Shown one piece after another: positions 49,688 to 61,589 of a stretch of 64,000 bases of DNA. Origin of the DNA: Cycas panzhihuaensis (lineage: Eukaryota > Cycadophyta). The stretch spans positions 40,865,741-40,929,740 of the forward strand of contig CM041465.1 in the NCBI GenBank assembly GCA_023213395.1, given 5' to 3'. The notes under the pieces were generated by a model, which saw only the letters and a list, made by a program, of their open reading frames with translations, was not told where the DNA came from and did no database searches. The translations under genes were made by a program, and so were the position numbers. Positions within the stretch are counted from its first letter, which is position 1. Each line of letters begins with the position of its first letter.

Positions 49688-51800
49688 TTGTTGTTAGAAG
49701 ATCCCACATATCACTCCCTTCCGTTGTCAGATTTCGATTCGACCATGAAGGGATATCCTTCGGATTGGGCATACCATACCTTCACCTCCGGAGCCTATGA
49801 GTTTCCTACCTCTTTCCCAAGGTCCACCGAAGAGGGTGACGACCTTATCTATTATCCGGACAATCAACAACACCCACATGATGTCCATCCCTCCACTCAC
49901 AGAGTGGAGGTTTTGTCTTCTCTTGAGTTCTATCATCAAGGTAGCGACTCTTATGAGGAGTGTCCTGAGGGGTCCACCTCATTCGAAGTTCCATCTACTT
50001 CTTGCGATCAGGCAAATACCCCTCCCGTCAATGTGGTTGAAGCTCTCAACACATGCTTCCACGTCACTTGCCTTCAACTATATCCTAAATGGTTTAAAGA
50101 CATCTTGCGTGGTGGGGCACCTTCTTCATCCACATCTACTCCACCTATGACGAGTAACCCATTTGTCCCACTACATCCATCCCGTCTGATTCTTACATCC
50201 ACCTTAAGGATGTTTGTCATGCCCTCTACTTCTCTTTATGGTCCCAACTCTTCTAGGACTACTTGAGGTATGTCTTTCTCCCAGCTTAGGATTAGCATGC
50301 CTCTCCCTAGCCAAACAGATATGCCACCTCTAAATGTGGCACACACATTTCCTACTAGACCTAGGGGACCTGTTTATACCCCTACTTCTAGTCATGTAGG
50401 ACCCATCTTCATATGCTCTCAAACTCAGTCTAGTGGGCCTTCCCTTTACGTACCTCTAGGCTATACAACTCAGTCGTGGGGGCATGGTAAAAGGAACCAC
50501 CTTCCTATTTATGGGATGGACCCTTTGCACCCATATGGGGTTGCGCCACCTATGGGTGACCCATATGGGTAAAATCCGGTCACTCACCCCTCTTTTTTGC
50601 CATCTTATATAGTGCCTTACATCACAACTTCGCAAGGAGGCCCAACTCCTTTTCAAGGTGCCTTCCCTCAAGCCCCTTTCCAACAATGGGCATTTCCTCA
50701 TGGAGGGATGGGCCCTCCACCCCCATCTGCTCTTTGCTCATTACCTTCCTTATCTTTTACCGATCCTATGATCTAGACAAGGGCATGTCCCTTTATGGAT
50801 TATAGATCGACACCCTTGTCCATTGAGGCACTAAGGACAAACTTACCGCCTCATCCCCTTGAAGTTCTGAAATTCGATGGGATTTCATCACAGGATTTAA
50901 TGGAGCATATTCGTAGTTTCTCTATGGCATGCACCCGCTACTGGGCCTATGATCACATCCTTATGAAATTATTTCCACGATCCCTTCAAGGCAATGCCCT
51001 CAAGTGGTTTTATTGCCTGCTCGTATATTCTATCTTCTTATTCTAGCAGCTCGTGGATGAGTTCGTCAACTACTTTGATGTGGCTTGCCTATTTGAGAGT
51101 GGAATGAAATCCCTTCTGTCACTTAAACAAGGCCACTATGAGATGAATTATGACTTTGTATGGAGTTTCCACGACCTTCTTCACTCCATTAAGGCTACTT
51201 TGCCTAAGGAGTTAAAGAGAGACCTTTTCGTCAATGTCCTTTGTGTAGAAGTTCATGTAGAAGTCCTTAAGATGGGGGTGACTACATGTGACTCTGCCAT
51301 AGTGAAGTGCTTGGCACTTAAGGCCATTGAGATCTAGGCTAGACTTAAGAAGCCTCTTAAGTCCTCACAGTGATGTGAGGTACCACCACCAAAAGAAACT
51401 AAACCTCAACAACCCACTAGGTCTTCTTCCCATTCCACTAAGAAGACTCTAGACCCCCTCACTTTAGCCATACATTCGTTTGAACATATGATAAAGGAAT
51501 TCAAACTTCAGGCTCCTTCATCACCCACATCTAACAAACTTGTTCACCAAGCTTCACAAGCTGCTCCTTCCAAGAGTGGTAACACCTAGTCCTCTCAAAT
51601 GAGGAAATTTGATTCTTCCCTTGAGAAGAAGTGGTGCTCTATCCATAGAGAGTGCTTCCACGATGATTCATGTTATTGGGTTCAACATCCTAGGGATGCC
51701 TCGTAACACGAATCCTCTTCTAAACGGGCCTTAAGGCCTAATCTAGACCAACCAGTCCATAAAGATCCCTTCTGCAAACATGGGGAATGTGACCGCAACC
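49688..51800 (+). pseudogene. Element E gag (one frame with internal stops)
   Basis: Frames at 49688-50266, 50270-50572, 50795-51046 and 51053-51337 all lie in the same phase, separated by single stops (TGA near 50264, TAA near 50570, TAG near 50774 and 51044). This is one gag of more than 550 codons damaged by point mutations, not frameshifts. The first part is Pro/Ser/Thr-rich. The capsid region is clear: LEVLKFDGISSQDLMEHI, then LFPRSLQGNALKWFY, QLVDEFVNYF and KQGHYEMNYDFVWSFHD. Beyond 51337 the same frame gives a basic tail and a knuckle at 51632-51682, KWCSIHRECFHDDSC, the C-x2-H-x5-HD-x2-C type of Tat elements. Confidence 0.85.
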
Positions 51801-51989
51801 CCTAACAGTAGAATAACCGGAACTGAGGGAGGTCGCCTAATCCTCGTTCTTCCTATGCCAAAGGGAAGAGTGCGAGGAATTCATCTTCTTCCTCAAGTTC
51901 TCCCAACAGACATACCCCATCACCTTCATAATCCCAGAATAGGGGAAAAAAAGGTAATTTAATTACTTGAGACCACCCCACTATATGCC

Positions 51990-52800
51990 TTAACCTAGTC
52001 TTAAGTAATCAAAGAGGTGAATGGTATCTCTTCGTCCACATCTCATCCTGATCCTCTTCTGAAAACTTCTCTTCCATAAGCCCCTGTACTTCCCAAGACC
52101 ATTCTCATGTGCCCTAGCCATTACGATTTTCAAAGGGCGCTTCCCCAACCTACTATAAAGGGGAAGCCCTTCTTTATCGTTGATGAGCTCTACACTGTCG
52201 CCGTGGAGATGTCCTTGATGGATGTCTTGAGAAGCTATCCTGAGTAACGAGCTCTTCTTCTTGAAGCTCTTAGCCAACAAGATGCTTCCATCCATGCGGT
52301 AGGTGCTACCTCCTACGGACCACCTATTCTCTTATTTGATCCTAGAGATCTCCCATCTCCCAGTGAATGGGAGAGGCTTGCATTATCCATTCGTCATTAC
52401 CATTGACACTCCCGATTTTATCATAAAAAGGACCATCATAGATAATGGTTCCTTGGTTAATGCTATGCTTATATGCATGTTTAAGGAGTTGGGCATAGTA
52501 GCTCTTGGGTCTGTCCCTTAGAAATTCTAAGGATATAATGGGATTGAGAAGTCCCCCTTAGGGATAGTCTCCCTTTCCCTCACCTTAGGAGAGAAGACTA
52601 TTTCTGTCAAAGTTGTTGTACTCGATATCGATGTGGAGTACAACCTCTTATTGGGCCGACCATAGCTCGACTAAATGGGATTAAGCTACTCCTCACATTG
52701 GGGGCAACTTACATTTATCCATGAAGAATGAGTTGAGGTTGTCGCATGTGAGCCTATGCCATTTTACACTTCTCATCCATCCTGCCAGGTTATCTTCGAT
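51990..52800 (+). pseudogene. Element E protease region
   Basis: From about 52010 a frame reads through KEVNGISSSTSHPD and a VDELYTVAVEMSLMDVLR segment. After a frameshift near 52400 it continues as HYPFVITIDTPDFIIKR and the active-site block IIDNGSLVNAML (52438-52475), where the family has LVDTGSSxNIL: catalytic Asp and Gly kept, Thr changed to Asn. Near 52650 comes YNLLLGRP, the conserved YNxILGRPWL flap-to-end motif of Tat and Athila proteases. It would process the polyprotein. A recognisable RT does not follow. Confidence 0.75.
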
Positions 52801-54079
52801 GATGAAGATAATAATCCTGAGGAGGTTACCCCTTCCGTGGGACCTCTATTTCAGGAGACCGACCTTCATCAATCAGACCCTATACCATGTCATGAGCCAA
52901 ACCTAGTTAGGTTTGCCCCTATTGGTATAGGTAGTTATGGTTACTTAGCCATCATGGGTGATTTTGAGTTAGATGGTGAGGGTTATGAACCCCCTCCTGG
53001 ATGTGTCACCCTGGTTTCACGAGCACCTAGGGAGATATCTTGATCAAATATTCCTGCTCCTCTTCATTCTACATTGGCTTCCGAAGCACTGGTTCCAAAC
53101 CAACAACGTCTTTCACCTTCTCACCCTCCCCGAGCAGTCTCAAGTAGGTATCCATGTTGACGAGCCACTTGTGGAGGCACTTCTTCTTCACGCTTTAGAT
53201 CTTTACCCAAGACCAGAGCCACTCCTACTCAGATGCAACCTTGCCACGTGACCCATCACATACTAGGTCCATCACACTCATCTGGTTCTGATTAAAACCA
53301 TTTTACTTATAGGCCTAGCCACACAAGATGTACCTTTCATCACCTATTTCTAATTTTATATGTGACTACCCCTATCCTTGCATGGGCTAGGCACACCTCT
53401 CTCTCTCTTTGTGCTTTGAAATGAGCCTAAACTACCATCCTAAGCATGTCTTCATTCCTCCTAGTCACAGGTGGGATGGCAGCTTAGGGTGGCCTTATCG
53501 TTCTCCTTGGGTTCCTCCCCTAGAGCCTTCCTCACCTCCTCTCCTGTGGAGTCCTCGTCCTCCTAATTAGGCATGTTGTCCTCGTCGCCCCAGGCTTGGA
53601 AACATCCTCTAACTAGGAGGATGTGCCAGAGTATCATTACTCTCTCGTCATTGGTGCTTCCTTTGCATATTCCGTTATGCTCCCATGTGGACATGTGTGC
53701 CACCCTATCTTCTAGCCTCACATACGTCTATCGCCACTGCTCATGGTGATTATGTGTGCTTCTACTAGGAATATGGCCCTGCATGAAAGGAAGTATGTGT
53801 AACTTAAATAAATATCATAGCACAAATCGTACAATAATCAATCAAAAATATCATAACATATCCCTCTTCATGCATCTATACACCCTCGTACACATACATA
53901 CATGAACATAAAAATATAAATACACATCATCCATTAGGTGTCATCATACACATCAACATATATCAAATGGGATGCTAATGACCCCATATATATATATAAA
54001 ATAATCAGCATGTGTCATATCGTACAAGTGGTATTATACATCATATGTGAGAAGCTGGAATCCTTGCAGGGAGGAGTAC
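52801..54079 (+). other. Post-protease region of element E, no RT found
   Basis: A plus frame (52756-53043) extends past the protease with acidic and Pro-rich sequence. Beyond 53050 frames are short and none shows an RT, RNase H or integrase motif on either strand. From about 53790 the DNA turns AT-rich (with TA units at 53983-53995). This is where a Tat element would normally carry most of pol. Confidence 0.55.
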
Positions 54080-54772
54080 AATCATGTAGCCATATGTGGT
54101 GACTCCCTCAAGGTCCGATGCTTTCCTATGCCAAATCAAAACTACTCTACTACTGCCCCGCTCCTGGGGTATAATCTCCCGGTCGATGTGATCCCACTCC
54201 TAGAGACTACATCCCTCCCATACTCCATCTGCATCTTTGGGAGATCCATGCCTCGCTCCCCTCGTCCTGAGGCCTCCTCAGAGTCATCGCCACTGTGTGA
54301 GTGTACATCTTACTCCACGATGACTTCAAGGCTACCTAATCCACCAACTGATTGTATCTCACCTGGATATAATCCCTCTCACTCTCCACACCCTAGAGTC
54401 TCTCCTCCATACTCCAGAACCTCTCCTCCATCCCTCTTAGACACTCCTCCAGAACTGCCACCCTAATTGGGCTCTCAGCGTCTCCACCTACACCTCCCTG
54501 TGCCTCTAGCACCTGCACCCGACCTCGCAGGGCATCCCTCTTAACTCGGGTCTCGTCTAGCTCATCCTAGAGCCATCCTATACGTGCCTCATACTCCTGG
54601 GACTCCGCAATCCATACATCTCTTGCCCTAATTAATGGTGCGAACGTCGCTGTATGGGATCCCACTGATCTAGGCTCCTCTCCTGCCTAGATAGGAGACT
54701 GCTCCTCCATGTAGGCCTAGGGGAACATCTCTCGGACTATGGCCTCCACCAACCTCTGGATCTTTGCCACTC

Positions 54773-54883
54773 CTACGAAGTCCAACATGCTATGTGTCAG
54801 TACATGGGGCTATATATCGAACCAAAATCAAACAACTAAGCATATGGCAATCAAAAGATGATAGGAAAAAGGTAGTGTCTCAC
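54773..54883 (-). other. Intron of the antisense gene in element E
   Basis: On the minus strand the donor is GCAG|GTGAGA and the acceptor CGTAG|GAGTGG. Splicing gives ...AALAG-VAKIQ, with no frame change across the join. Unspliced, the frame ends at 54828 inside the intron. Confidence 0.6.
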
Positions 54884-56219
54884 CTGCTAGGGCCGCTGGC
54901 TCCTCAACTCTAATGATGGTCTCCTCCTTATGTGCTCTACCAACTCCTAGCACCTTCTCCTCCTTCAGTACCACCTCGATGATTGCCTCAACCACTGGGA
55001 CATCTCCTCCTTCCTCTGCTAGTGAAGCTGCCACCCTCAATCTCCCTACTATCCTTAGTCTACGAGCTCGTGTATGTGGGCCCTTGACTCCCTCTGCATC
55101 TCCCGAAGGTGTTACCCCTCCACCTGCCACTCTAGATGGACCTGCCTCATCACCTCTGTCATCTCCATTGCCATCATCACTATCACCAAGGATGACTCCC
55201 GCTCCACTTGCCTTGTCATCACTGCTCCACCTCATCCCTCGATATGAATTAGATATATAGTCTGTCATGGTGAGGAGGTTCGGTGATGTAGCCTCCACCG
55301 ATTGATGAACATATACCTGATCCTCGGTCCCTCTAAACCGAGTCTGCCACTTGTGGACAATAGGAGCCCACTCTAAAATGGGGTGTGGTCCTCCTTCTGG
55401 CATCACTGCTCTAAATTGGTCGAAGAACCAACACTGTAGTAATGTGCTATATAAAAGTCCACCTCTCAATGCCACCCTAATAGCGTCTAGCTGTGTGACT
55501 AGGTTAGCCGCTATCAGAGTGGCCCAATCCAGCGTCTCCCTAGCCTCACATCTCTGTACTGCATCCATCCATCCACCGGGTATATTTCTATAGTTCTATT
55601 TCTGGGATATCCAGAATAAAATGCACAAAGTGATTAGTTTCCTCACTCAAGGAACTCTATACATGACCATCGTCTGTAGGGGTATCCCTTGTCTCTCCCA
55701 TCTGTCCTGTCTAATAAAAAACATAGCTTCCTCCCTATGCGCAGCCTTATTACTAGGCATCGCCCCTAATGATGTTGGTCATCCTATCATTGGTACTCCC
55801 AGGATCCTCCATATGTCCCTTGGTGTAACTGTCATGTCCCCCACCTGGGGGAGATGGAATACATGCCTCTTGCTGTCCCAGTATGAAACTATGTCTACTA
55901 GGAGGTGCTGGTCTGACATAAACTGTGGTGTCTGTGTGATCTTTAATAGGCTACATCATGCTAGAACCTACTTGTCCCCACATGACATCATGTCTATGAA
56001 ACTCAGTATAGCCATTCCTATGTTCTTGCGGTTCTCCACTGTGATAACTACCTACAAAATCCTGAAAAACTAGTCAGAACCCATCTAAAACTGCCTATTA
56101 GCCCTTAGGACTGCCTCTTCCTCCTCTTAGATTGGGATTTGTCTCTCCTTTGGGTCGTCTTTTATTTTTTCAGCTATTTCAGCCTCGCATCACACTAAAA
56201 TTCATGGTACCACAGAGTT

Positions 56220-56295
56220 TAGCAGGGTCCCGCTACGATCGGGGCCCCGCGACAAAGATCGTGGCACCGCGATCTTCGCCACGGTACGAACGTCA
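56220..56295. repeat. CpG-rich imperfect palindromes near the antisense gene start
   Basis: A GC-rich block of ccgcga/gatcg units, including agatcg...cgatct (about 56254-56277), stands out from its surroundings. It lies in the presumed first intron of the antisense gene. Confidence 0.6.
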
Positions 56296-56714
56296 CCCCC
56301 CCAAAATGAGGGGTTTTTTGCCCCAAAAACTTAAAATTTTTTCTAAGGTGAGCCCCACTCTGGCTCACCAGGACTAGGGCTATCTAATGCCCTAGGCCCC
56401 CCTCTTGTTGGGTCCAATTTAGACTCTAGGAGATCATTATTCGCCCTTAAGAGGCCAAAACTACATCAAAAATTAGAAAAAAGTAACTAAATTTAAAGTA
56501 TGAAATGGGGTTAGGTTTGGATGATCCACTCACTGGATTCGGTCTCACCATTGCCATCTCGTCTCCTTGGTCTTGTTGGCTACCTCTGTGCCCCGATCTA
56601 ACGGTCAGATCTCCTCCCGTGTATCTCCAAAGTTGGGTAGCGCTCTGCTGCATGAGGGAAGGGCTCTGAATCTTTCGCAAGCTTGTGAAAATGAATTCCA
56701 TTTTCATCGAGTTT

Positions 56715-56723
56715 CTTTATATA
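56715..56723 (-). promoter_or_regulatory. TATA box of the antisense gene in element E
   Basis: The minus strand reads TATATAAAG, about 60 bases upstream of the Met at 56654. The Met at 56707 is probably too close to be used. Confidence 0.5.
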
Positions 56724-57281
56724 GGTGGGGGCCCTGATGAGCACTCCTTCCATTTCTATTACCGTGACAACCCTTAGGGCCATCCCTCGTCCCTGATCAT
56801 TATTGCCTTTTGGCCCGAGCTCCCATCTCACCCCTGTGGCCCCCATTTCACTCATCTTTACATGCATATTTTTGGCACTTATTCGCCTACTTCCACGAGG
56901 CCCCTTATGTCTCGTTTTGCATGCCACCTCCATATATACCCAAGTTTATACCCATTTGGCTTGTTTCACCATCTTGGATCTGTTTTTGCCATCCGTTCAC
57001 ACTTTTGGGGCTCCAAAAGGGAGCGTCCCCTCCATTTGGGACTACTTTTTGCCTCCTTAAGCAGCCTTTTGCACCCTAGAATGGCTTTTTCACCGCCTAC
57101 TCTCTCCAAGTGGTCGGATAGTCTACTCCGCCCTTGTGTAGCCTCATTATTGGGTCCTCCTGCCCTTCATGGCCTTCATCGTTAGCCATTCGAGTCTCTC
57201 ATAGTTATTCTATATCATCGTGTCCCCTCGACACCATCGACTTTGTCACATTTTATCCATTGAGATACCTTTCCTTCATTC

Positions 57282-57794
57282 ATGGCACTTCTCATCTTTA
57301 CTAATGGCAGAAGCCATGACAACCTCAGTCCTTTCGCCACCATATGGATTCTCTGTGACCCTTTTGAACACGATTTCATATGTTCTAGAATCTTTTTTCT
57401 AGAGGCCACCAATAACAAAGCTAAGTATATGGCTGTTATTGAGGCTCTCACTAATGTGCTCTGTTTCTACCACGGGCCTATCTTTCTCTTTTGCAACTCC
57501 CAAGTTGTGGTGTCCCATCTCACCTAGGTCTACCAGGTGCGATGCCTACGCTTGAGAGCCCTTGCCTCAATCGCCAGGTCCCTATTGGCTTGTTTTTCGT
57601 CTGTCGACATTCAACACATCTCTCAGGCCCTCAATGTTGAGGCGGACAGCCTTGTTTGCTTCATCCTTGAGTATCGCTTGCCTCTTCTTGATGACCCTTT
57701 TAAGAGACTTGCCCGGTCACCTAGGCACCCAAGTCTAAGGTCACCTTGCACTTCATATCACGATTTGTTTACACCTTCGAAAGCTAGCTGCTAA
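57282..57794 (+). pseudogene. Second-type (aRNH-like) RNase H relic of element E
   Basis: Frames 57282-57527 and 57537-57794 are in one phase, broken by a TAG at 57525-57527. They read LLIFTNGRSHD, FFLEATNNKAKYMAVIEAL, FLFCNSQVVVSHLT, YQVRCLRLRALASIARSL, then VDIQHISQALNVEADSL. This matches the family pattern FTDGS, ATNNxAEYxAxxxAL, DSQxVVxQL, HIPRxxNxxAD. Two catalytic Asp are Asn (FTNG, CNSQ). This archaeal-like second RNase H is known as an addition in Tat-lineage elements. Here it follows the antisense gene and precedes the 3' LTR with no RT before it. The stop and substitutions make it inactive. Confidence 0.8.
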
Positions 57795-58116
57795 TGAGGT
57801 TAAACTATGGTGACCATTAGGTTTATTCATTCACCCTTTTCTTATTATCATCGTATCTTTCTTTTGCATTCCTATGATGGGGGCATCCCCCTCACTCGCT
57901 ACGATTCCTAGTCAACTTCAAAGTGGCGTGTAGGTAGCCCCTATGTTGTCTCCACTCCTGTTCCCATATCCATCCATTCTACCATGATACTCATCATCAC
58001 CCTTAGCTCCTATCACGATTATGATTGTTATATATGCATATGTTACTAACAATGTTATTGTCAGCATTTGCCATCGCATTGTACTTCCCAACAAGGCTTT
58101 ACTGCCAAGGGGGCAG
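57795..58116 (+). other. End of the interior of element E, with PPT
   Basis: Short frames without motifs. The purine tract aaggggg (58107-58113) precedes cag and the LTR start. Confidence 0.6.
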
Positions 58117-61036
58117 TGTTTCCTAGCTATAGGGAATGGGTATGGACAGATTAACTCAGGTAAGCGCAGGTATGCTTCTCTCTCCCATCTTAGTCACTTT
58201 AGAGATTGTAGATTCAAGCATTGTTTAGATTGCATGATTAATTGACTCATTTCCACGGTTAATTATGCATCTTTCTTGATTACATTGCATGCCCCTAACC
58301 TATGACGACCTGCGGGACTTGCCTCTCCCTGAGGCATGCATCCCCATGGTGCTCTACAACCCTCCACATCACCTCCACGTTGCTTTAAGCTTTAACCAAC
58401 TCGTGTGATCTGCTCACACCTTTGTCATAGGTATTTTATACCCATCTCTAGCATTTTTGGAGAGCCCTACCTCTCGATGCCCTATCTGATTTAGCCTATT
58501 TACACACTTGGACTATCCTTAGCCACTTGGATAGGAGCTCCAACACCTCCTAAGCCTAGGGTATCCCCTTCTAGGGCCCCCAGAACCATGATTTCTCTTT
58601 TTATTACATTCTGGCCCCGCACTATTGTAAATTTAGTAGTACCATGAAGTTTGCCATGGTACTGCGATGTTTATCGTGGTGTGACTGTTTACCACTTTTT
58701 TTTAATCTGTCTTGGTAATTCTCATATTTTTTACAAAATTGCCATATGGATTAGTTGCCAACAAAGCTCAAGACTAACCCTAATTACTTGATTAGGGCTA
58801 GGGTTGGGTTTAAAGCCCAAAAATCCTCAATTTTGCTCCTCTTCTATGGCCTTTTGATGTTCTCTTATCTTCTCCTCACAGGAAGACTCTACCTATTGTA
58901 GCACTGGTTCATGGCAGTAAACTCCTCAACCAATGCCTCTAAGCAAGGGTCCACACCCAGGTATGGCCTCCACACCCTTCCTTCAGCTTTTAGCAAGGTT
59001 ATTCCTCCTACAACTAAGAGACACCTTATAAGCTCTCCAAACCTACTATCTTTTATTGTCTACACGAGCATACCTTCTCCCTACGTAGCCCATCAGGTAT
59101 TCCTCATTATTGTTTTACCTTTTGCCTTAGGTTTATCTTATATAAGTAAGTTCTTCATGTATATAATTCTTTGCCTTGTGTTTTGTTGTATAGAAGCATT
59201 TTTCCCATTCACTATTTCCTGTAATCTTGCCATCCCTCATCCTCCCCTGGTTTTTCCCAAGGAGGTTGTGGGAGAGGGTTTATAAGGAGGGTGTAAAAGG
59301 AAGCAAGGTGGGATCCGTTCCCACTAATCCTTCTCCTCAAGGGCAAACCCCTTCTTCTCGTTCCTCTCCCTTACTTGTGCCTTTTTTAGACTACCTGAGA
59401 GTCCTTGGGATTGGGCCTGTGCTGGGTATCAATGTGTGCAGCCCTTGCTGTACTAATCTCAGGCTTGCATGCCTCTTTTTGGGCACTTCTTTCAGCCCCA
59501 AATGACACCTAATATCCATTCTTAGCTTTGGTTTAACATACGTTATAACTTGCTGCCCGTAGCATGTTTGTAACATAGGCAACGCCCGCAAACTTTATAA
59601 CATTTATTCTCCTTTCCCATATACTATCCATAGGCTATCTTATCTCACTGAACCTTGCACCTAAGGGTAGCATGGAGGTGCATTTGCCAGAGGGCTAGCC
59701 ATTTTGAGGCTAACCTCCTCTTACTTGGCATGCATTGGTGTTTCCCTTGAGGACTTGTAGAGTCATTTTTGGTGGTGGACTAACTAACTTTAGACATTAT
59801 ATTTTAACACTTTACTTTTATGTTGTTGCATATATATTGGCTTTGCATGTTGGCAGCCCCTCTTGGTGGGGTGAATATCTTTATAGTTGCAAGTTTTGCA
59901 GTAGCACTTGCGAAGGGAAAGAAACGCTCCAATCTGGGTAAGCCTTTGCTTTCTTTCCTTTCGTCGTTTTCTCACTTTCTTGCACGGTTGTTAGTTTCCT
60001 TTTGTCCTTTCCGTTTTGTTTCTCTTTTCACACAGGGAAGGTAAGGAAGCCCCACTCAATCTTTGCTCCAATAATGGTTGTGTGTTGAGTAAAGATGAGA
60101 GGACGTACGTGGCACATGAGCGAAGCTCCTCCATTGGTCGCCTTACTTTCTGGGTATGCATCACATCCATTCCCATAGTCCTTTCTCCTTTTGCTTTTAT
60201 TAGGCATACGCTCGTGTATAATAAATCACATAAAAGAAAAAGGGTAATAAATCAATCTACATGCATCCATCTTACACATGCATGCTGCACGATTGACTTT
60301 ATAGAAAAGAGTACATAGTAGGAATTGCACCTCCTGCTTTTCTCTTACCTAAATTGTAAGTATCCCTTACTTGGATATCATCTTAGCGTGCATGTTTGAG
60401 TGGACATGAAACGCTTCAGCTTTATTTTTTATTGTTGAAATAGGAAAAGAGAGAGAGGGAGAATAGTTCATATTTCCATTTGTGAACACACACGATATCA
60501 CTTTTGTCACCTCTTTCCCATACTTTACATATCCAACCAACACACACAACCCTCATCATCCTTGCCAGGGCTTGGGCCCCCTTAGTTTGGATAGCGGCAA
60601 GGATTCCTCTTTGGCCATCACTTCTTCCACTTAGACCCGCCTTAGGTTAGTCGGCCTAGGGAGGTCTATTTGCATTTATCTCACACTCCCTCACCATTCA
60701 CCTGCGTCTATCATGCTTGTGCCACATTCCTTTCCCACAGGAATCCCTTTTCTTCATGGGTCTCTCCTCTTCCTTTCGACCATCCAAGGGTGGGGGGACC
60801 TCGTCTTCTAGGGTTACCCAAGATACCTTATGTGTGTCTTGTCCTTCGAGCCAAAAGAACCAAACTACATTGAGGAAGTCATGCACCATTCGTGTATCCT
60901 AAACTTGCATTTCAATGTGTGGACACCCTGTGCATGTATTTCTTGCACTTGTAGGATTACATTCTTATTCTGGTATATGTCATTGATTACCCCGATCTTT
61001 ATTGAATGTAGTTACTATTCCATAGACATGATTCTA
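58117..61036 (+). repeat. 3' LTR of element E
   Basis: 2,920 bp, homologous to 46520-49496. A deletion of about 45 bases relative to the 5' copy lies near 58890 (the extra stretch is 47297-47341 in the 5' copy). It ends GATTCTA, followed by gaaag. Confidence 0.92.
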
Positions 61037-61041
61037 GAAAG

Positions 61042-61560
61042 CTACCTTTGAGACAATGGCATCAAGTATCAAACAATAATAGTAGGTACCCCACAACAAA
61101 ATGGAGTTACTAAGCACATGAATAAGACAATCATGAATATAGCTTAAGCTATGTTGATATACAAAAATGTACCTGCTTACCTATGGGCTGAAGCTATCTA
61201 GACATCTGTTTATTGTATTAATATTATTAGCCCATCAAAGGAAGTACAATCACCTAATGAAAAGTGGTCAGGATAAGCTCCCATTATTTACTACTTCAAA
61301 GTTTTTTGCTCTACATGCTATGCCTACATTCTAGATTCAGATCAAAATAAACTCCAGCCAAGGGCACTTAAAGGCATCTTTGTTGGATACCCTATGGATA
61401 AGAAAGGGTCTAAGGTTTTCATACATTCACAACGAAAAATCATCATTATTAGAGATGTCATTTTTAAGGAGACAGAGGATCAGTTACTTAAACTGGACTC
61501 TGAAGTATCATCACACTGCTATAATCATGTTATCAAGTATTATGTTTAGATTCTAATTTT
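61042..61560 (+). pseudogene. Element D integrase, 3' part
   Basis: It resumes directly after the target duplication with GIKYQTIIVGTPQQNGVTKH, the block before and around the third catalytic residue. The usual GVAER reads GVTKH, so the catalytic Glu appears to be lost. Next come AMLIYKNVPAYLWAEAI, LQPRALKGIFVGYPMDKKGS and IIIRDVIFKE (ISRDVxFxE), the normal end of copia integrase. The poly-T/poly-G run at 61557-61585 follows in the linker. It should be read together with 45641-46519 as one integrase. Confidence 0.85.
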
Positions 61561-61589
61561 TTTTTTGGGGGGGGGGGGCGGGGGGATGA

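Larger units (their letters stand above)
54080..56707 (-). pseudogene. Antisense plant-mobile-domain plus coiled-coil gene in element E
   Basis: Transcribed against E. The first exon (about 56654 downward, MQQSATQLWRYTGG) lies behind a TATA box and can end at a GTGAGT donor near 56540. The plant mobile domain follows at about 56070-55640: ILSFIDMM, DIVSYWDSKRHVFHLPQ, GDMTVTPRDIWRILGVPMIG. The same frame, with two stops, runs into a 246-codon open stretch (55568-54828: ARETLDWATLIAANLVTQLD, CWFFDQFRAVMPE, then an acidic and basic disordered tail). A 111-bp intron (54773-54883) joins in phase to an exon coding VAKIQRLVEAIV and a long coiled coil (54600-54340: DELDETRVKRDALRGRVQVL). Related domains occur in Tat-lineage extra ORFs and MAIL/MAIN-type host proteins. 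Host exaptation or capture is possible. Several stops make it inactive. Confidence 0.75.
46520..61036 (+). mobile_element. Element E: Tat-like Ty3/gypsy without recognisable RT or integrase
   Basis: LTRs of 2,977 bp (46520-49496) and 2,920 bp (58117-61036), an exact duplication gaaag (46515-46519, 61037-61041), a tRNA-Arg-like PBS (49498) and a PPT (58107-58113). Joining the flanks restores continuous integrase sequence in element D. The interior (8.6 kb) holds a gag frame, a zinc finger, a protease, a minus-strand plant-mobile-domain/coiled-coil gene and a second-type RNase H relic. I see no RT, first RNase H or integrase. Long LTRs, the Arg-type PBS, the C-x2-H...HD-C knuckle, the protease type and an extra antisense gene are all known from the Tat/Ogre lineage. 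The LTRs differ at about 22 of 180 bases by eye. Confidence 0.88.

Noticed and set aside
54913-55260. Plus-strand 115-residue Ser/Pro/Thr-rich frame
   Set aside because: Shadow of the minus-strand gene. The minus frame is longer and carries the mobile-domain continuation.
55621-56073. Plus-strand 150-residue frame
   Set aside because: The minus strand of this segment reads as the plant mobile domain (SYWDSKRHVFHLPQ), while the plus product has no motif.
46520-61036. E as an endogenous pararetrovirus or env-bearing retrovirus
   Set aside because: LTRs, PBS, target duplication and gag-protease type fit a Tat-like gypsy. The extra gene is antisense and has a plant mobile domain, not an envelope.
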